Below the pieces are notes generated by a model. It saw nothing but the letters and a program-made list of their open reading frames with translations. It had not been told where the DNA came from and made no database searches. A program made the position numbers and the translations under genes. A stretch of 64,000 bases of DNA from VRUE01 sp963788975 (GTDB lineage Bacteria > Actinomycetota > Thermoleophilia > Solirubrobacterales > 70-9): positions 1,426,001-1,490,000 of the forward strand of contig CAWBIJ010000004.1 of assembly GCA_963788975.1 (NCBI GenBank). Reading direction: 5' to 3'. Below, one piece after another: positions 32,664-41,217 of this stretch. How positions within the stretch are numbered: the first letter of the stretch is position 1; each line of letters begins with the position of its first letter.

Positions 32664-34715
32664 GTGGCTAAGGACACTGAGAAGCTGATCCGCCAGCTCT
32701 CGCTGATCTCGTTCCTGATGGCGCAGGGCAGGCCGGTTTCGGCACTAGAGATCAAGCGCGAGGTCGAGGGTTACAGCGACATGAACGACGACGCCTTCGC
32801 GCGCCGCTTCTACGCCGACCGCGCCGAGCTGGAGAGCCTCGGTATCCAGCTCGGGGTCGAGAAACCGGGCGAGGGCTTCTTCGAGGCCGAGCTCTACTCG
32901 CTGCCGCCGGAGAACTTCTACCTCGACCCGATCACCTTCTCCGACGAGGAGCTGGCGGCGCTCTCGACCGCGCTCTCGCTGCTCACCGACGGCGGCTTCG
33001 CCTACGCCGAGCCGCTGCGCCTGGCGCTGCAGCAGGTCGCCTGGGGCCATCCCAACCCGATCAGCGAGGGCGAGCGCGCCCCGGTCGAGATCGCGATGAC
33101 CGCCTCCGCCGGCGGCCGCGACCTCTCGCAGCGCCTCTCCAAGATCGAGACGGCGATCTCTCGCCGCAAGACGATCGAGTTCACCTACTACACGATGGAG
33201 CGCGACGAGACGGCGAGGCGCAAGGTCGATCCTTACCACCTGGTCTTCCGCGGCGGCCAGTTCTACTTGATCGGCTACTCGCACGAGCGCGAGGCGGTCC
33301 GCGTCTTCCGCCTCTCGCGGATCCAGGGCAAGGTCGGCTACGCCTCCAAGGCCGAGCACGACTTCACCCCGCCGGAGGACTTCGACCGCCGCGACTACGG
33401 CCAGCGCGCCGACTGGCAACTGGGGGAGATCCGCGGCACCGCGAAGATCTTCGTCCGCGACCGCATCGCCTGGCTGATCGAGCGCGACTTCGGCGAGTAC
33501 GGCGAGCTGCGCCCGGCGAAGAAGTCCGACGGGGCGCCCGGAAAGGGCTCCGTCTTCGAGACCGACTACGCCTCACCGCGCGAGCTGATCGCCTGGGTGC
33601 TGCGCTGGCGCCAGAACGCCCAGGTGCTCGGTCCCGACGAGCTGCGCGAGGAAGCGGAGGGCCGCCTCGGGCTGCTCCACGAGCGCCACCACAACGGCTT
33701 CGAGCCGGCCAAGACCGTCGAGCGGCCGCTGCGCGAGGACGCCTCGCGGGGACGCTCCAACGGCCGCGGCGAGGCAGCGATCCGCCCCGAGCGCTTTGCC
33801 CGCCTCGTCACCCTCGCCGGCCTGCTGATCGACTCCGCCAAGCGGGGCGAGCGACTGCAAGTCGCCGACCTGCGTCAGCGGCTCGAGCTGACCGACGAGG
33901 AGCTGCGCGAGGACATCGACCTGCTCAACGTCGTCAACTTCGGCGGCGGCACCTACGTCCTCTACGCCGAAATCCTCGGCGACGAGATCGAGGTCGACTC
34001 CGAGCCCTACGGCGACAACTTCGCCCGCCCGGCCCGGCTGCTGCCGCTGGAGGCGAAGGCCCTGGTCGCGGCGATCGACCTCTTCGGCGACCACCTGCCG
34101 CAGGGCGGCCTGGCGAGCGCTCGCAAGAAAATCGTCGAGGCGCTCGGCCACGATCCTTCCGAGGAGGGGCTGGAGATCGCCTCGGCCAGCGGCGGCGACA
34201 CCGAGATCGTGCGGGTCGTCAACGAGGCGATCGCCGGTCGCCGCGTGCTCGAGCTCACCTACTACAAGGAGAACGAGGACCAGTTCACCAAACGCGCGGT
34301 CGAGCCCTACCGGCTGGAGAACGGGCGCGAGGGCTGGTACGTCGAGTGCTACGACCTGACCAAAGAGGGGATCCGCCACTTCAAGCTCGACCGGATCAAA
34401 GAGGCGAAGCCCTCGAAGCAGACCTTCGAGGCCCGCCCTGAGGTCGAAGAGCTGGCTGGGGTCGAGGGCTGGATGACCCACGGCGAGGTGCCGACCGCCC
34501 AGGTCGCCCGCGTCTGGGTCTCACCCGAGCGGGCCCGCTGGCTGCGCGAGGAGCGCACCGTGGTCGAGGAGCTGGCCGACGGCGCGGTGGTGATCGAGCT
34601 GCCCTACGCGGGCACCTCGTGGCTGGTGCGGGAGATCCTGCGCGGCGCCGGCGACCTCGTCGTGCTCGAGCCCGAGGACGCGCGGGAGGCGATCGCCAAA
34701 GAGGTCGCGGACTGA
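32664..34715 (+). CDS. pafBC: PafB-PafC fused WYL-domain transcription regulator
   Basis: 683 residues. Two tandem HTH-WYL-WCX units in one chain: HTH about 5-70, WYL 'IEFTYYTMERDETARRKVDP' through 'FRLSRI' about 170-225, a low-complexity linker near 350-375, a second HTH about 380-440, and a second WYL 'LELTYYKENEDQFTKRAVEP' through 'FKLDRI' about 525-590. In mycobacteria separate PafB and PafC form the heterodimeric activator of the RecA/LexA-independent DNA-damage response; the fusion is common outside that group. Starts at GTG 32664. Confidence 0.88.
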   Translation: MAKDTEKLIRQLSLISFLMAQGRPVSALEIKREVEGYSDMNDDAFARRFYADRAELESLGIQLGVEKPGEGFFEAELYSLPPENFYLDPITFSDEELAALSTALSLLTDGGFAYAEPLRLALQQVAWGHPNPISEGERAPVEIAMTASAGGRDLSQRLSKIETAISRRKTIEFTYYTMERDETARRKVDPYHLVFRGGQFYLIGYSHEREAVRVFRLSRIQGKVGYASKAEHDFTPPEDFDRRDYGQRADWQLGEIRGTAKIFVRDRIAWLIERDFGEYGELRPAKKSDGAPGKGSVFETDYASPRELIAWVLRWRQNAQVLGPDELREEAEGRLGLLHERHHNGFEPAKTVERPLREDASRGRSNGRGEAAIRPERFARLVTLAGLLIDSAKRGERLQVADLRQRLELTDEELREDIDLLNVVNFGGGTYVLYAEILGDEIEVDSEPYGDNFARPARLLPLEAKALVAAIDLFGDHLPQGGLASARKKIVEALGHDPSEEGLEIASASGGDTEIVRVVNEAIAGRRVLELTYYKENEDQFTKRAVEPYRLENGREGWYVECYDLTKEGIRHFKLDRIKEAKPSKQTFEARPEVEELAGVEGWMTHGEVPTAQVARVWVSPERARWLREERTVVEELADGAVVIELPYAGTSWLVREILRGAGDLVVLEPEDAREAIAKEVAD

Positions 34716-34722
34716 GGCGCTT

Positions 34723-34761
34723 GAGGCGCTTTATACGTCTATATGACGCATAAAGCGCCTC
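34723..34761. promoter_or_regulatory. Stem-loop covering the start codon of the MBL hydrolase gene
   Basis: Stem GAGGCGCTTTAT (34723-34734) with 34750-34761, then CGTC/GACG above one mismatch, loop TATAT at 34740-34744. It follows the pafBC stop by 7 bases, so it can act as its terminator, but the ATG of the next gene (34743-34745) lies at the loop/stem junction. Confidence 0.55.
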
Positions 34762-35492
34762 ATCACCCGGAGATCCTGCGGCTGACGGCCCCCAACCCGG
34801 GGCCGATGACGCTGGAGGGGACCAACACCTATCTGTACGGGTCGGAGCCGTGTGCGGTGATCGACCCCGGGCCTGAGGAAGGCGGCCACCTCGACGCAGT
34901 CCGGGCCGCGGCCGCGGAGCGGGGCGGGATCGGCTTGGTCCTGCTTACGCATGGTCACGGCGACCATGCCGACGGGGCGGAACGGCTCGCCTTAGCGGCG
35001 GCGAGCGATCGGCCTGGGGCACCGCCCGTCGTCCTGCCCTCAGACGGTGAGGAGCACGCCGGCCTGCGGGCGATCGCCACCCCCGGCCACGCCCCCGACC
35101 ACGTCTGCCTGATGACCGAGGATCGCGTCTGCTTCAGCGGCGACTTGGTGCTCGGCGAGGGCTCGACCTTCGTCCCACCCGACGGCGGCTCGCTCGCCGC
35201 CTACATGGACTCGCTGCGGCGAATGCAGGCGGAGGAGATCGAGCTGATCTGTCCCGGCCACGGCCCCTGGATCACCGATCCCGCGGCGAAGCTGGCCGAG
35301 TACGTCGAGCACCGCGAGATGCGCGAGCGCCGCCTGCTCGCCGCCCTCGAGCGCGGCGAGCGCTCCCGCCAGGCCCTGCTCGCCGAGGTCTGGGACGACG
35401 TTTCCGACGAGCTGCGCCCAGCGGCGGCCCTGGTGATGGAGGCGCACCTCGAGAAGCTGACGGCGGAAGGTCGCGCTCCCATCGACGTCTAG
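34743..35492 (+). CDS. Metallo-beta-lactamase-fold hydrolase (LACTB2-like)
   Basis: 249 residues. 'RLTAPNPGPMTLEGTNTYL' is the family opening, 'LLTHGHGDHADGAERL' is the HxHxDH metal site, and 'TPGHAPDHVCL', 'CFSGDLVLGEGS' and 'ICPGHGPWI' give the remaining His and Asp ligands. A C-terminal winged-helix extension is as in LACTB2-type RNases and other small thioester or RNA hydrolases. The start may be 34743 (inside the hairpin); the next in-frame ATG (34806) would cut the conserved APNPGP motif. Confidence 0.85.
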   Translation: MTHKAPHHPEILRLTAPNPGPMTLEGTNTYLYGSEPCAVIDPGPEEGGHLDAVRAAAAERGGIGLVLLTHGHGDHADGAERLALAAASDRPGAPPVVLPSDGEEHAGLRAIATPGHAPDHVCLMTEDRVCFSGDLVLGEGSTFVPPDGGSLAAYMDSLRRMQAEEIELICPGHGPWITDPAAKLAEYVEHREMRERRLLAALERGERSRQALLAEVWDDVSDELRPAAALVMEAHLEKLTAEGRAPIDV

Positions 35493-35504
35493 CTCGAAAT
35501 CGCT

Positions 35505-35547
35505 CTGGTGTTCCTTATGCGCATATGGGACGCAAAAGGAACACTGG
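35505..35547. terminator. Hairpin after the MBL gene
   Basis: GTGTTCCTTATGCG (35508-35521) pairs with 35531-35544 with one mismatch, extended by wobble pairs to 35505/35547; loop of 9. No T tract. Confidence 0.55.
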
Positions 35548-35583
35548 AAGCATTCTTGGCTAGCTGGCCAGTACGCTTCGACG

Positions 35584-37989
35584 ATGAGTCGCGGGCGGGC
35601 GATGCGGGCAGGGCTGGTGGCTGGGGTCGCCGGCACGGGCCTTGCTGCGGCGACCACTGCTGCGGCCTGGCACTGGCTGGCGCGGCGGCCGCTGCCGAAG
35701 CAGGAGGGCGACGATCTCGCTCGACGGGCTCGAGGGGCCGGTGCGAGTCCGTCGCGATCGCTGGGGCGTTCCTCACATCGAGGCGGGCAGCGAGCGCTGA
35801 TGTCTGGTTCGCCGAGGGCTTCTGCCACGGCCAGGACCGGCTCTGGCAGCTCGACTTCTACCGCCGCGCCGTCTCCGGGCGCGTCGCCGAGATGGCCGGC
35901 GAGGAGGGGCTGCCGGTCGACCGCCTGATGCGTACGCTGGGGATCCGCCGCGCCGCCGAGCGCGAGGCGGCGACCCTCGACCCCGAGCTGCTGGCGCTGC
36001 TGGAGCGCTTCTGCGAGGGGGTCAACGCGGCGGCGGCAAGCGCCAAGGCGCTGCCCTTCGAGATGCAGCTGCTGCGGCTGCGCGTGGGAGCCCTGGCGCC
36101 CGGTCGACATCCTCAGCCTCGGCAAGCTGCTCGCCTTCGGCCTCTCGACCAACTGGGAGAAGGAGCTGCTGCGCGCCGACATGACGCGGGCGCTCGGCCC
36201 GGAGCTGGCGGCGAAGCTCGACCCCGGCTACCCGGCCGACAACCCGGTCGTCACCCAGGAACCCTGGTCTGGCGACGGGCTCGCGCTTGGCCGAGCAGAT
36301 CGACGCGGTGCGCCGCACGATCGGGATGGCCGCCGAGGCGAGCGGCTCCAACAACTGGGCGGTCAGCGGCGCACTCAGCGCGACCGGCTCGCCGCTGATC
36401 GCCGGCGACCCGCATCTGCCGCCGAGCATGCCGGGCATCTGGTACCAGGTCGGCCTCACCCTCGGCGACCGCTTCGTCCGCGGCGCCTCGCTGCCGGGGA
36501 TGCCCGGCGTCTACATGGGCCAGAACAACGACGTCTGCTGGACCTTCACCAACGTGATGGCCGACGTCCAGGACCTCTTCGTCGAGCGGGTCGAGGGCGA
36601 CCGCTACCTCTTCGAAGACGAGTGGCTGCCGCTCGAGGTCGTGCGCGAGGAGATCCCGGTGAAGGGGCGCGACGCGCCCGAGGTCCTCGACGTGCGGATC
36701 ACCCACCACGGCCCGATCGTCAACGAGGCGCTCGGCGCCGACGAGGCCGAGCCGCTCGCCCTGCGCTGGATCACGCTCGACCGAGCCGACCGCCTTCAAG
36801 GGCATGTTCGAGCTGCACGGGATCGAGCTCCGGGCCGGACCTGGTGGCGCGGCTGGAGGGCCACACCTCGCCCGCCTCGAACCTGGTCTGGGCCGACCGC
36901 CACGGCTCGATCGGCTACAAGCTGATCGGCCGCCTGCCGCTGCGCAAGGGCGGCTGCCCCGACCTGCCGAAGCCGGGCTGGACCGGCGAGTTCGAGTGGG
37001 AGGGGACGATCCCCTACGAGGAACTGCCCGAGGCGGTCGATCCCGAGAGCGGCTTCCTCGTCACCGCCAACAACCGGCATCGTCGGCGACGAGTACCCGC
37101 ACCACATCACCAGCGACTGGCTCGACGGCTTCCGCGCCGAGCGGATCGAGCAGCTGCTGCGCGCCAGCGACGAGCACGACCTCGACGAGCTTCGAGGCGA
37201 TGCAGTCCGACAACCTCTCGATCCCCGGCCTCGAGGCGGCGCGCGCGGCTGGGCCGGCTCTCGCCGCCGGGGCAGCGCGAGCTGAGCGCGATCGAGCGCC
37301 TGCGCAGCTGGGACGGGCGGCTCGGCCCGGACACGATCGCCGGCACGATCTACCAGGCCTTCCTGCTGCGACTGGCGCGCGAGGTCGCCCGCGCCGCGAT
37401 CGGCGACCGCGACCTCTGCGAGCGCTGGCTCGACCGCGCCGACAACGGCTTCACCCCGCACGTCACCTCGCCCTGGCGCTGGCACTCGCACCTGATGAAG
37501 CTCTGGGAGGAAGGGCGACGAGGAGCTGATCGGCCGGCCCTGGGACGAGCTCGTGCTGGAAGCGCTGAGCGGCGCCCTCGACGACCTCAGCGACCGCTTC
37601 GGCCCCGACCCGGAGGGCTGGCGCTGGGGCCACGTCCACGAGATGGAGTTCCCGCACCCGCTCGGCGAGGCCAACCCGCTGCTGCGGCAAGCTGCTCAAC
37701 CGCCGCGCTCAAGGCCGGGGGCGCCCAGGAGACCGTGAGCCAGATCGCCTACGACCCCAACGACCCCTACAAAGCCGTCTGGGCGCCGAGCTGGCGCATG
37801 GTCGCCGACCCGACCGCGCCCGAGCGCTCGCGCTGGCAGATGTTCACCGGCCAGTCCGGCCACCCGGCCAGCCCCCACTACGACGACCTCCAGGCCGACT
37901 GGCTCGAGGGCCGCACCCAGCCGATGGCCGGCGAGGGGCCGTGGCGCGAGCTGGACCTGGTCCCCGCCAGCCCTGGCGCAACGTTTTAG
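35584..37989 (+). pseudogene. Penicillin-acylase family (Ntn hydrolase) gene with about 12 single-base insertions
   Basis: Reading across frames gives one continuous, well-formed product of about 800 residues: a signal/anchor at 1-29, 'DRWGVPHIEAGSE', 'DVWFAEGFCHGQDRLWQLDF', the nucleophile region 'SGSNNWAVSGALSATG' (Ser after the propeptide), 'GDPHLPPSMPGIWYQVGL', 'WADRHGSIGYKLIGRLP', 'SGHPASPHYDDLQADWLEG' and the stop at 37987-37989. Every junction needs one extra base removed (about 35713, 35798, 36087, 36289, 36782, 36831, 37078, 37190, 37245, 37514, 37687, 37702), several inside G/C runs. No in-frame nonsense mutation is present apart from those shifts. Homologues hydrolyse amide side chains (beta-lactams, acyl-homoserine lactones). 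As given, the gene cannot be translated. Confidence 0.75.
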
Positions 37990-38016
37990 GCACCCAGTGG
38001 GTGCTAAAAGCGTTGC
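37978..38016. terminator. Hairpin overlapping the acylase stop codon
   Basis: GCAACGTTTTAG-G-CACCCA pairs with TGGGTGCTAAAAGCGTTGC with one bulge on each side; the TAG stop is inside the left arm. No T tract. Confidence 0.6.
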
Positions 38017-38068
38017 AGTGCGGGGGAGTGGCGGGAGTCCGCTACCTATGCCGCGAAGATGGGTTGGG

Positions 38069-39473
38069 ATGCGTATGCGGCTGTTTCGTCCAGCGCTGGG
38101 GGCTTTCTGCCTGCTCGCGCTCTGCCGCGACGCCGGCGAGCGCGAGGACGGTCCACTTCCAGGGCCATGAGGTTGCGGTGCCCGCCGGCTGGCCGGTCTA
38201 CCGGCTGGCCGAGCACCCGCGGATGTGCGTGCGGCTCGACCGGCGCGCGGTCTACCTGGGGACGCCGGGCGCGAAGCCAGCGCTGCCCGTCGGACGCGAT
38301 CGGGCGTCGCCGGGCGATCCTGGTCGAACCCGGCGCCCGCGAGCGCCCGCAGGCGCGGGCCAGCGCGGTCGCACGACCACGGTCACCGGCTCCGACGAGT
38401 ACACCGGCCTCGGCTTCGACGCCTGCACCGCGCCCTCCTCGCGGACGATGGCGGCCTGGGGCAAATCCTCGCCCTACCGGCGCGATCGGCGTCTACATCG
38501 GCGGCCTCAACCGCGCCTGCTCGCAGCCCAACCTGACCGCGGCCTGGGTCGGCGAACAGGTCGCCGAGGGCTGGCACCTGATCCCGACCTACGTCGGCCT
38601 GCAGTCGCCGACCAGCGTCTGCGGCACCTGCGCCGAGCTGAGCACGAGCCTGACGACCGCCGCTGCTCAGGGCGTCGCTGCAGGCCCAGGACGCGGTCGC
38701 CGACGCGCAGGCGATCGGCATGGGCCCCGGCAGCCCGATCTACTTCGACATGGAGGCCTACACGCGGACCGCGAGCGCGACGCGGGCGACGCTGACCTTC
38801 CTCGAGGCCTGGACCGCCGAGCTGCACGAGCTCGGCTACAGCTCCGGCGTCTACAGCTCCAGCGCCTCGGGCATCGCCGACCTCGCCCGCGAAGCGGACA
38901 ACCCCGAGTACCTGCTGCCCGACGACCTCTGGTTCGCCAACTGGAACGGCGGCGTCAACGCGCTCGACCCCTACGTCCCCTCGACCGCCTGGCGCACGCA
39001 CCAGCGCATCCACCAGTACCGCGGCGGCCACAACGAGACCTGGGGCGGGACGACGATCAACATCGACAACAACTACGTCGAAGGGACGACCGTCGGCTCG
39101 GTCTCGGCGCCGCCCCGCGCTGCCGCCGCTGACCGTGAGGAACATCCGCGCCGAGCGGCGGGACGCGTGCAGCCTCTGGGTCCGCTGCGGCTGGGCCGCC
39201 GGCGAAAGCTGCCCGGGGCGGATCATCCTCCGCACCCAGGCCAGGGTGCCCCTGCATCGCCCGGCGCGGCATCCCGACCAGGGTCGTGCGGGTCGGCGTC
39301 GGCAACCGCACCTTCAGGCTCGGCGGCGGCACGCTCCCACACCTTCCGCGATCGCGCTCAACGAGCGCGGACGCCCGCTGCTGGCGCGTCGTGGCCTGCT
39401 CAGGGCACAGCTGCTGGTCGCGATCCCCGGCTCCCGCGCCACTCGCGCGGTGCGGCTCAGGCCCGCTCGCTAG
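38069..39473 (+). pseudogene. Secreted DUF1906-like (glycoside-hydrolase-like) protein, multiply frameshifted
   Basis: ATG 38069 opens a clean signal peptide ('MRMRLFRPALGAFCLLALC' then ATPASA after a one-base shift). The stitched product continues with 'FQGHEVAVPAGWPVYRLAEH', 'EYTGLGFDACTAPSSRTMAA', 'AIGVYIGGLNRACSQPNLT', 'GWHLIPTYVGLQSP', 'GMGPGSPIYFDMEAYTRT', 'HELGYSSGVYSSSASGIADL', 'NIDNNYVEGTTVG' and a Cys-rich C-terminal domain. The middle is the DUF1906 TIM-barrel text (the 'IYFDMEAY' strand with acidic residues). Shifts lie near 38126, 38277, 38330-38375 (two), 38481, 38660, 39114, 39254 and 39335 (two), all explainable as added bases. Overlaps the convergent DJ-1 gene by 17 bases. 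Confidence 0.65.
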
Positions 39474-40119
39474 CGGCGCCGAGCCACTCGTCGGCCGTGC
39501 CGGCGACGCTGGTGACCAGCTCGACGATCGGCTGCGGCGCCTTCGCCGGCGAGCCCGCGTCGAAAGGCGGTTGCGGGTCGTACTCGATCCCCAGCTGGAC
39601 GGCCTGGGCGACCTCCGGGCCGGCCTCGCGGCCGACCAGGTGCAGCGCCATGTCGATCCCGGCCGAGACGCCAGCCGCGGTAATCGTCTTGCCGTCCTCG
39701 ACGAAGCGGCCACCGACCGGGTCGGCGCCGTACTCGCGCAACCGCTCGAGATAGAGCCAGTGCCCGGTCGCGCGCTTGCCCTGCAACAGCCCGGCGGCGC
39801 CGAGCACGAGCGAGCCGGTGCAGACCGAGGTCGTCCACTTCGTCTTCTCGTCGACTAGGCGCAGCCAGGAGAGGACCGCCTCGTCCTCCAGCAGGGGCCG
39901 GTTGCCCTCGCCGCCGGGGACGAGGACGATGTCCGGCTCGGTCACCTCGTCGAGGCCGTAGTCGGCGCTCAGCCCTAGCGCGCCGCTGTCGGCTCGCACG
40001 GGCCCCTTCTCGGGGCCGACGAATTTGACTTCCCATCCCGGCACCGAGCGCAACACCTCGTAGGGCCCGATCGCGTCGAGCGCCGTCAGCTTCTCGAAGA
40101 TCAAGATCGCTATCTGCAT
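39457..40119 (-). CDS. DJ-1/PfpI family protein
   Basis: 220 residues from ATG 40119. 'ILIFEKLTALDAIGPYEVL', 'DIVLVPGGEGNRPL' and the nucleophile elbow 'TSVCTGSLVLGAAGLLQGK' with the conserved Cys, then 'GHWLYLERL' and 'TAAGVSAGIDMALHLV'. Closest to the amidase/isonitrile-hydratase-like group related to GlxA sensor domains. Divergent from the GlxA-type regulator gene, with a 71-bp shared control region. Confidence 0.85.
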   Translation of the reverse strand: MQIAILIFEKLTALDAIGPYEVLRSVPGWEVKFVGPEKGPVRADSGALGLSADYGLDEVTEPDIVLVPGGEGNRPLLEDEAVLSWLRLVDEKTKWTTSVCTGSLVLGAAGLLQGKRATGHWLYLERLREYGADPVGGRFVEDGKTITAAGVSAGIDMALHLVGREAGPEVAQAVQLGIEYDPQPPFDAGSPAKAPQPIVELVTSVAGTADEWLGAASERA

Positions 40120-40149
40120 GGGAGAGATCTTGGCGGCGGCGGTCGATCT

Positions 40150-40162
40150 CTGCCAGTGGCAG
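40150..40162. promoter_or_regulatory. Candidate GlxA/AraC operator
   Basis: CTGCCAGTGGCAG is a 6+6 inverted repeat around one base, followed by half-site-like TTGCCAA at 40165-40171, in the 71-bp gap between the divergent DJ-1 and GlxA-type genes. TGCCA/TGGCA half-sites fit this AraC subgroup; inference. Confidence 0.4.
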
Positions 40163-40190
40163 GATTGCCAATGTTCGATAGATTTCTGCC

Positions 40191-41147
40191 ATGCACCGCG
40201 TGGTCGCACTCTGTCTCGAGGGCCTGGTCGCCTTCGACCTGACCGCGCCCGGCCAGGCGTTCGGGCTCGCGTACGGGGACGACGGGGCGCCGCTCTATGG
40301 CTTCTCCACCTGCTCGCCGGGCGGGGAGGAGGTCCGCACCATCAGCGGGTTCACGGTCGGGACCCAGGGCGACCTTGGGGCGCTGGAGGCCGCCGACACG
40401 GTCGCCGTCCCCGCCTACCTCAACGTCCTCGACCCGCCGCCCGGCGAGGTGGTCGAGGCGCTGCGCGCCGCCGCCGAGCGCGGCGCGCGCCTGCTCTCGG
40501 TCTGCGCCGGCGCCTTCGCCCTCGCCCACGCCGGCCTGCTCGACGGCCGCCGCGCCACCACTCACTGGGCTTTCGCCGGAGAGCTGGCGAAGCGCTTCCC
40601 CGCGATCGAGGTCGACGCGGCTGCCCTCTACATCGACGAAAACGAGGTGATGACTTCCGCCGGACTCAGCGCCGGCATCGACCTCTGCCTGCACGCGATC
40701 CGCAAGGACTTCGGGGTCGCGGTCGGCGAGCGGGTCGCCCGCCAGATGGTCGCCGCGCCTCACCGCGAGGGTGGCCAGGCGCAGTTCATCGAGCGCCCGC
40801 CGCTGCGGACGGTCGGCTCGATCGACTCGCTGGAGCCGACCCGCCGCTGGGCTGCGGAGCGCCTCGACAAGCCGCTCGACGTCGCCGCGATGGCGCGGCA
40901 CGCCGGTGTCAGCCCTCGCACCTTCGCCCGTCGCTTCCGCGAGGAGACCGGCACCACGCCGCTGCAGTGGCTGCTATCCCAGCGCGTCCTCGAGGCGCGC
41001 CGCCTGCTGGAGGAGTCCGAGTTGCCGGTCGAGGCGATCGCCTGGCGGGTCGGCTTCGGCACCGCCGCCTCGCTGCGCGACCACTTCCGCCGCGCCACCG
41101 CGACCACCCCGACCGCCTACCGCCGCTCCTTTCGGCCGGCGGCCTGA
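40191..41147 (+). CDS. GlxA-family AraC-type regulator (DJ-1/PfpI domain plus HTH)
   Basis: 318 residues. Residues 1-175 are a DJ-1/PfpI sensor ('LCLEGLVAFDLTAPGQAF', 'LLSVCAGAFALAHAGLLDG', 'TSAGLSAGIDLCLHAI'); residues about 215-315 hold two AraC HTHs ('DVAAMARHAGVSPRTFARRF' and 'VEAIAWRVGFGTAASLRDHF'). Probably regulates the divergent DJ-1 gene and itself. Same domain family as its neighbour, so one likely arose from the other's sensor module. Confidence 0.9.
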   Translation: MHRVVALCLEGLVAFDLTAPGQAFGLAYGDDGAPLYGFSTCSPGGEEVRTISGFTVGTQGDLGALEAADTVAVPAYLNVLDPPPGEVVEALRAAAERGARLLSVCAGAFALAHAGLLDGRRATTHWAFAGELAKRFPAIEVDAAALYIDENEVMTSAGLSAGIDLCLHAIRKDFGVAVGERVARQMVAAPHREGGQAQFIERPPLRTVGSIDSLEPTRRWAAERLDKPLDVAAMARHAGVSPRTFARRFREETGTTPLQWLLSQRVLEARRLLEESELPVEAIAWRVGFGTAASLRDHFRRATATTPTAYRRSFRPAA

Positions 41148-41217
41148 GCTGCGACTCCGCTTGCTTCCGGAGGGGGACCGCGCCTCGGTGCGGCCTGACG
41201 TGTTCCTTTGATCGCCG

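Noticed and set aside
35584..39473. Programmed ribosomal frameshifting
   Set aside because: About 20 shifts within 3.8 kb at differing sequences without slippery heptamers cannot be programmed events; insertion errors fit better.
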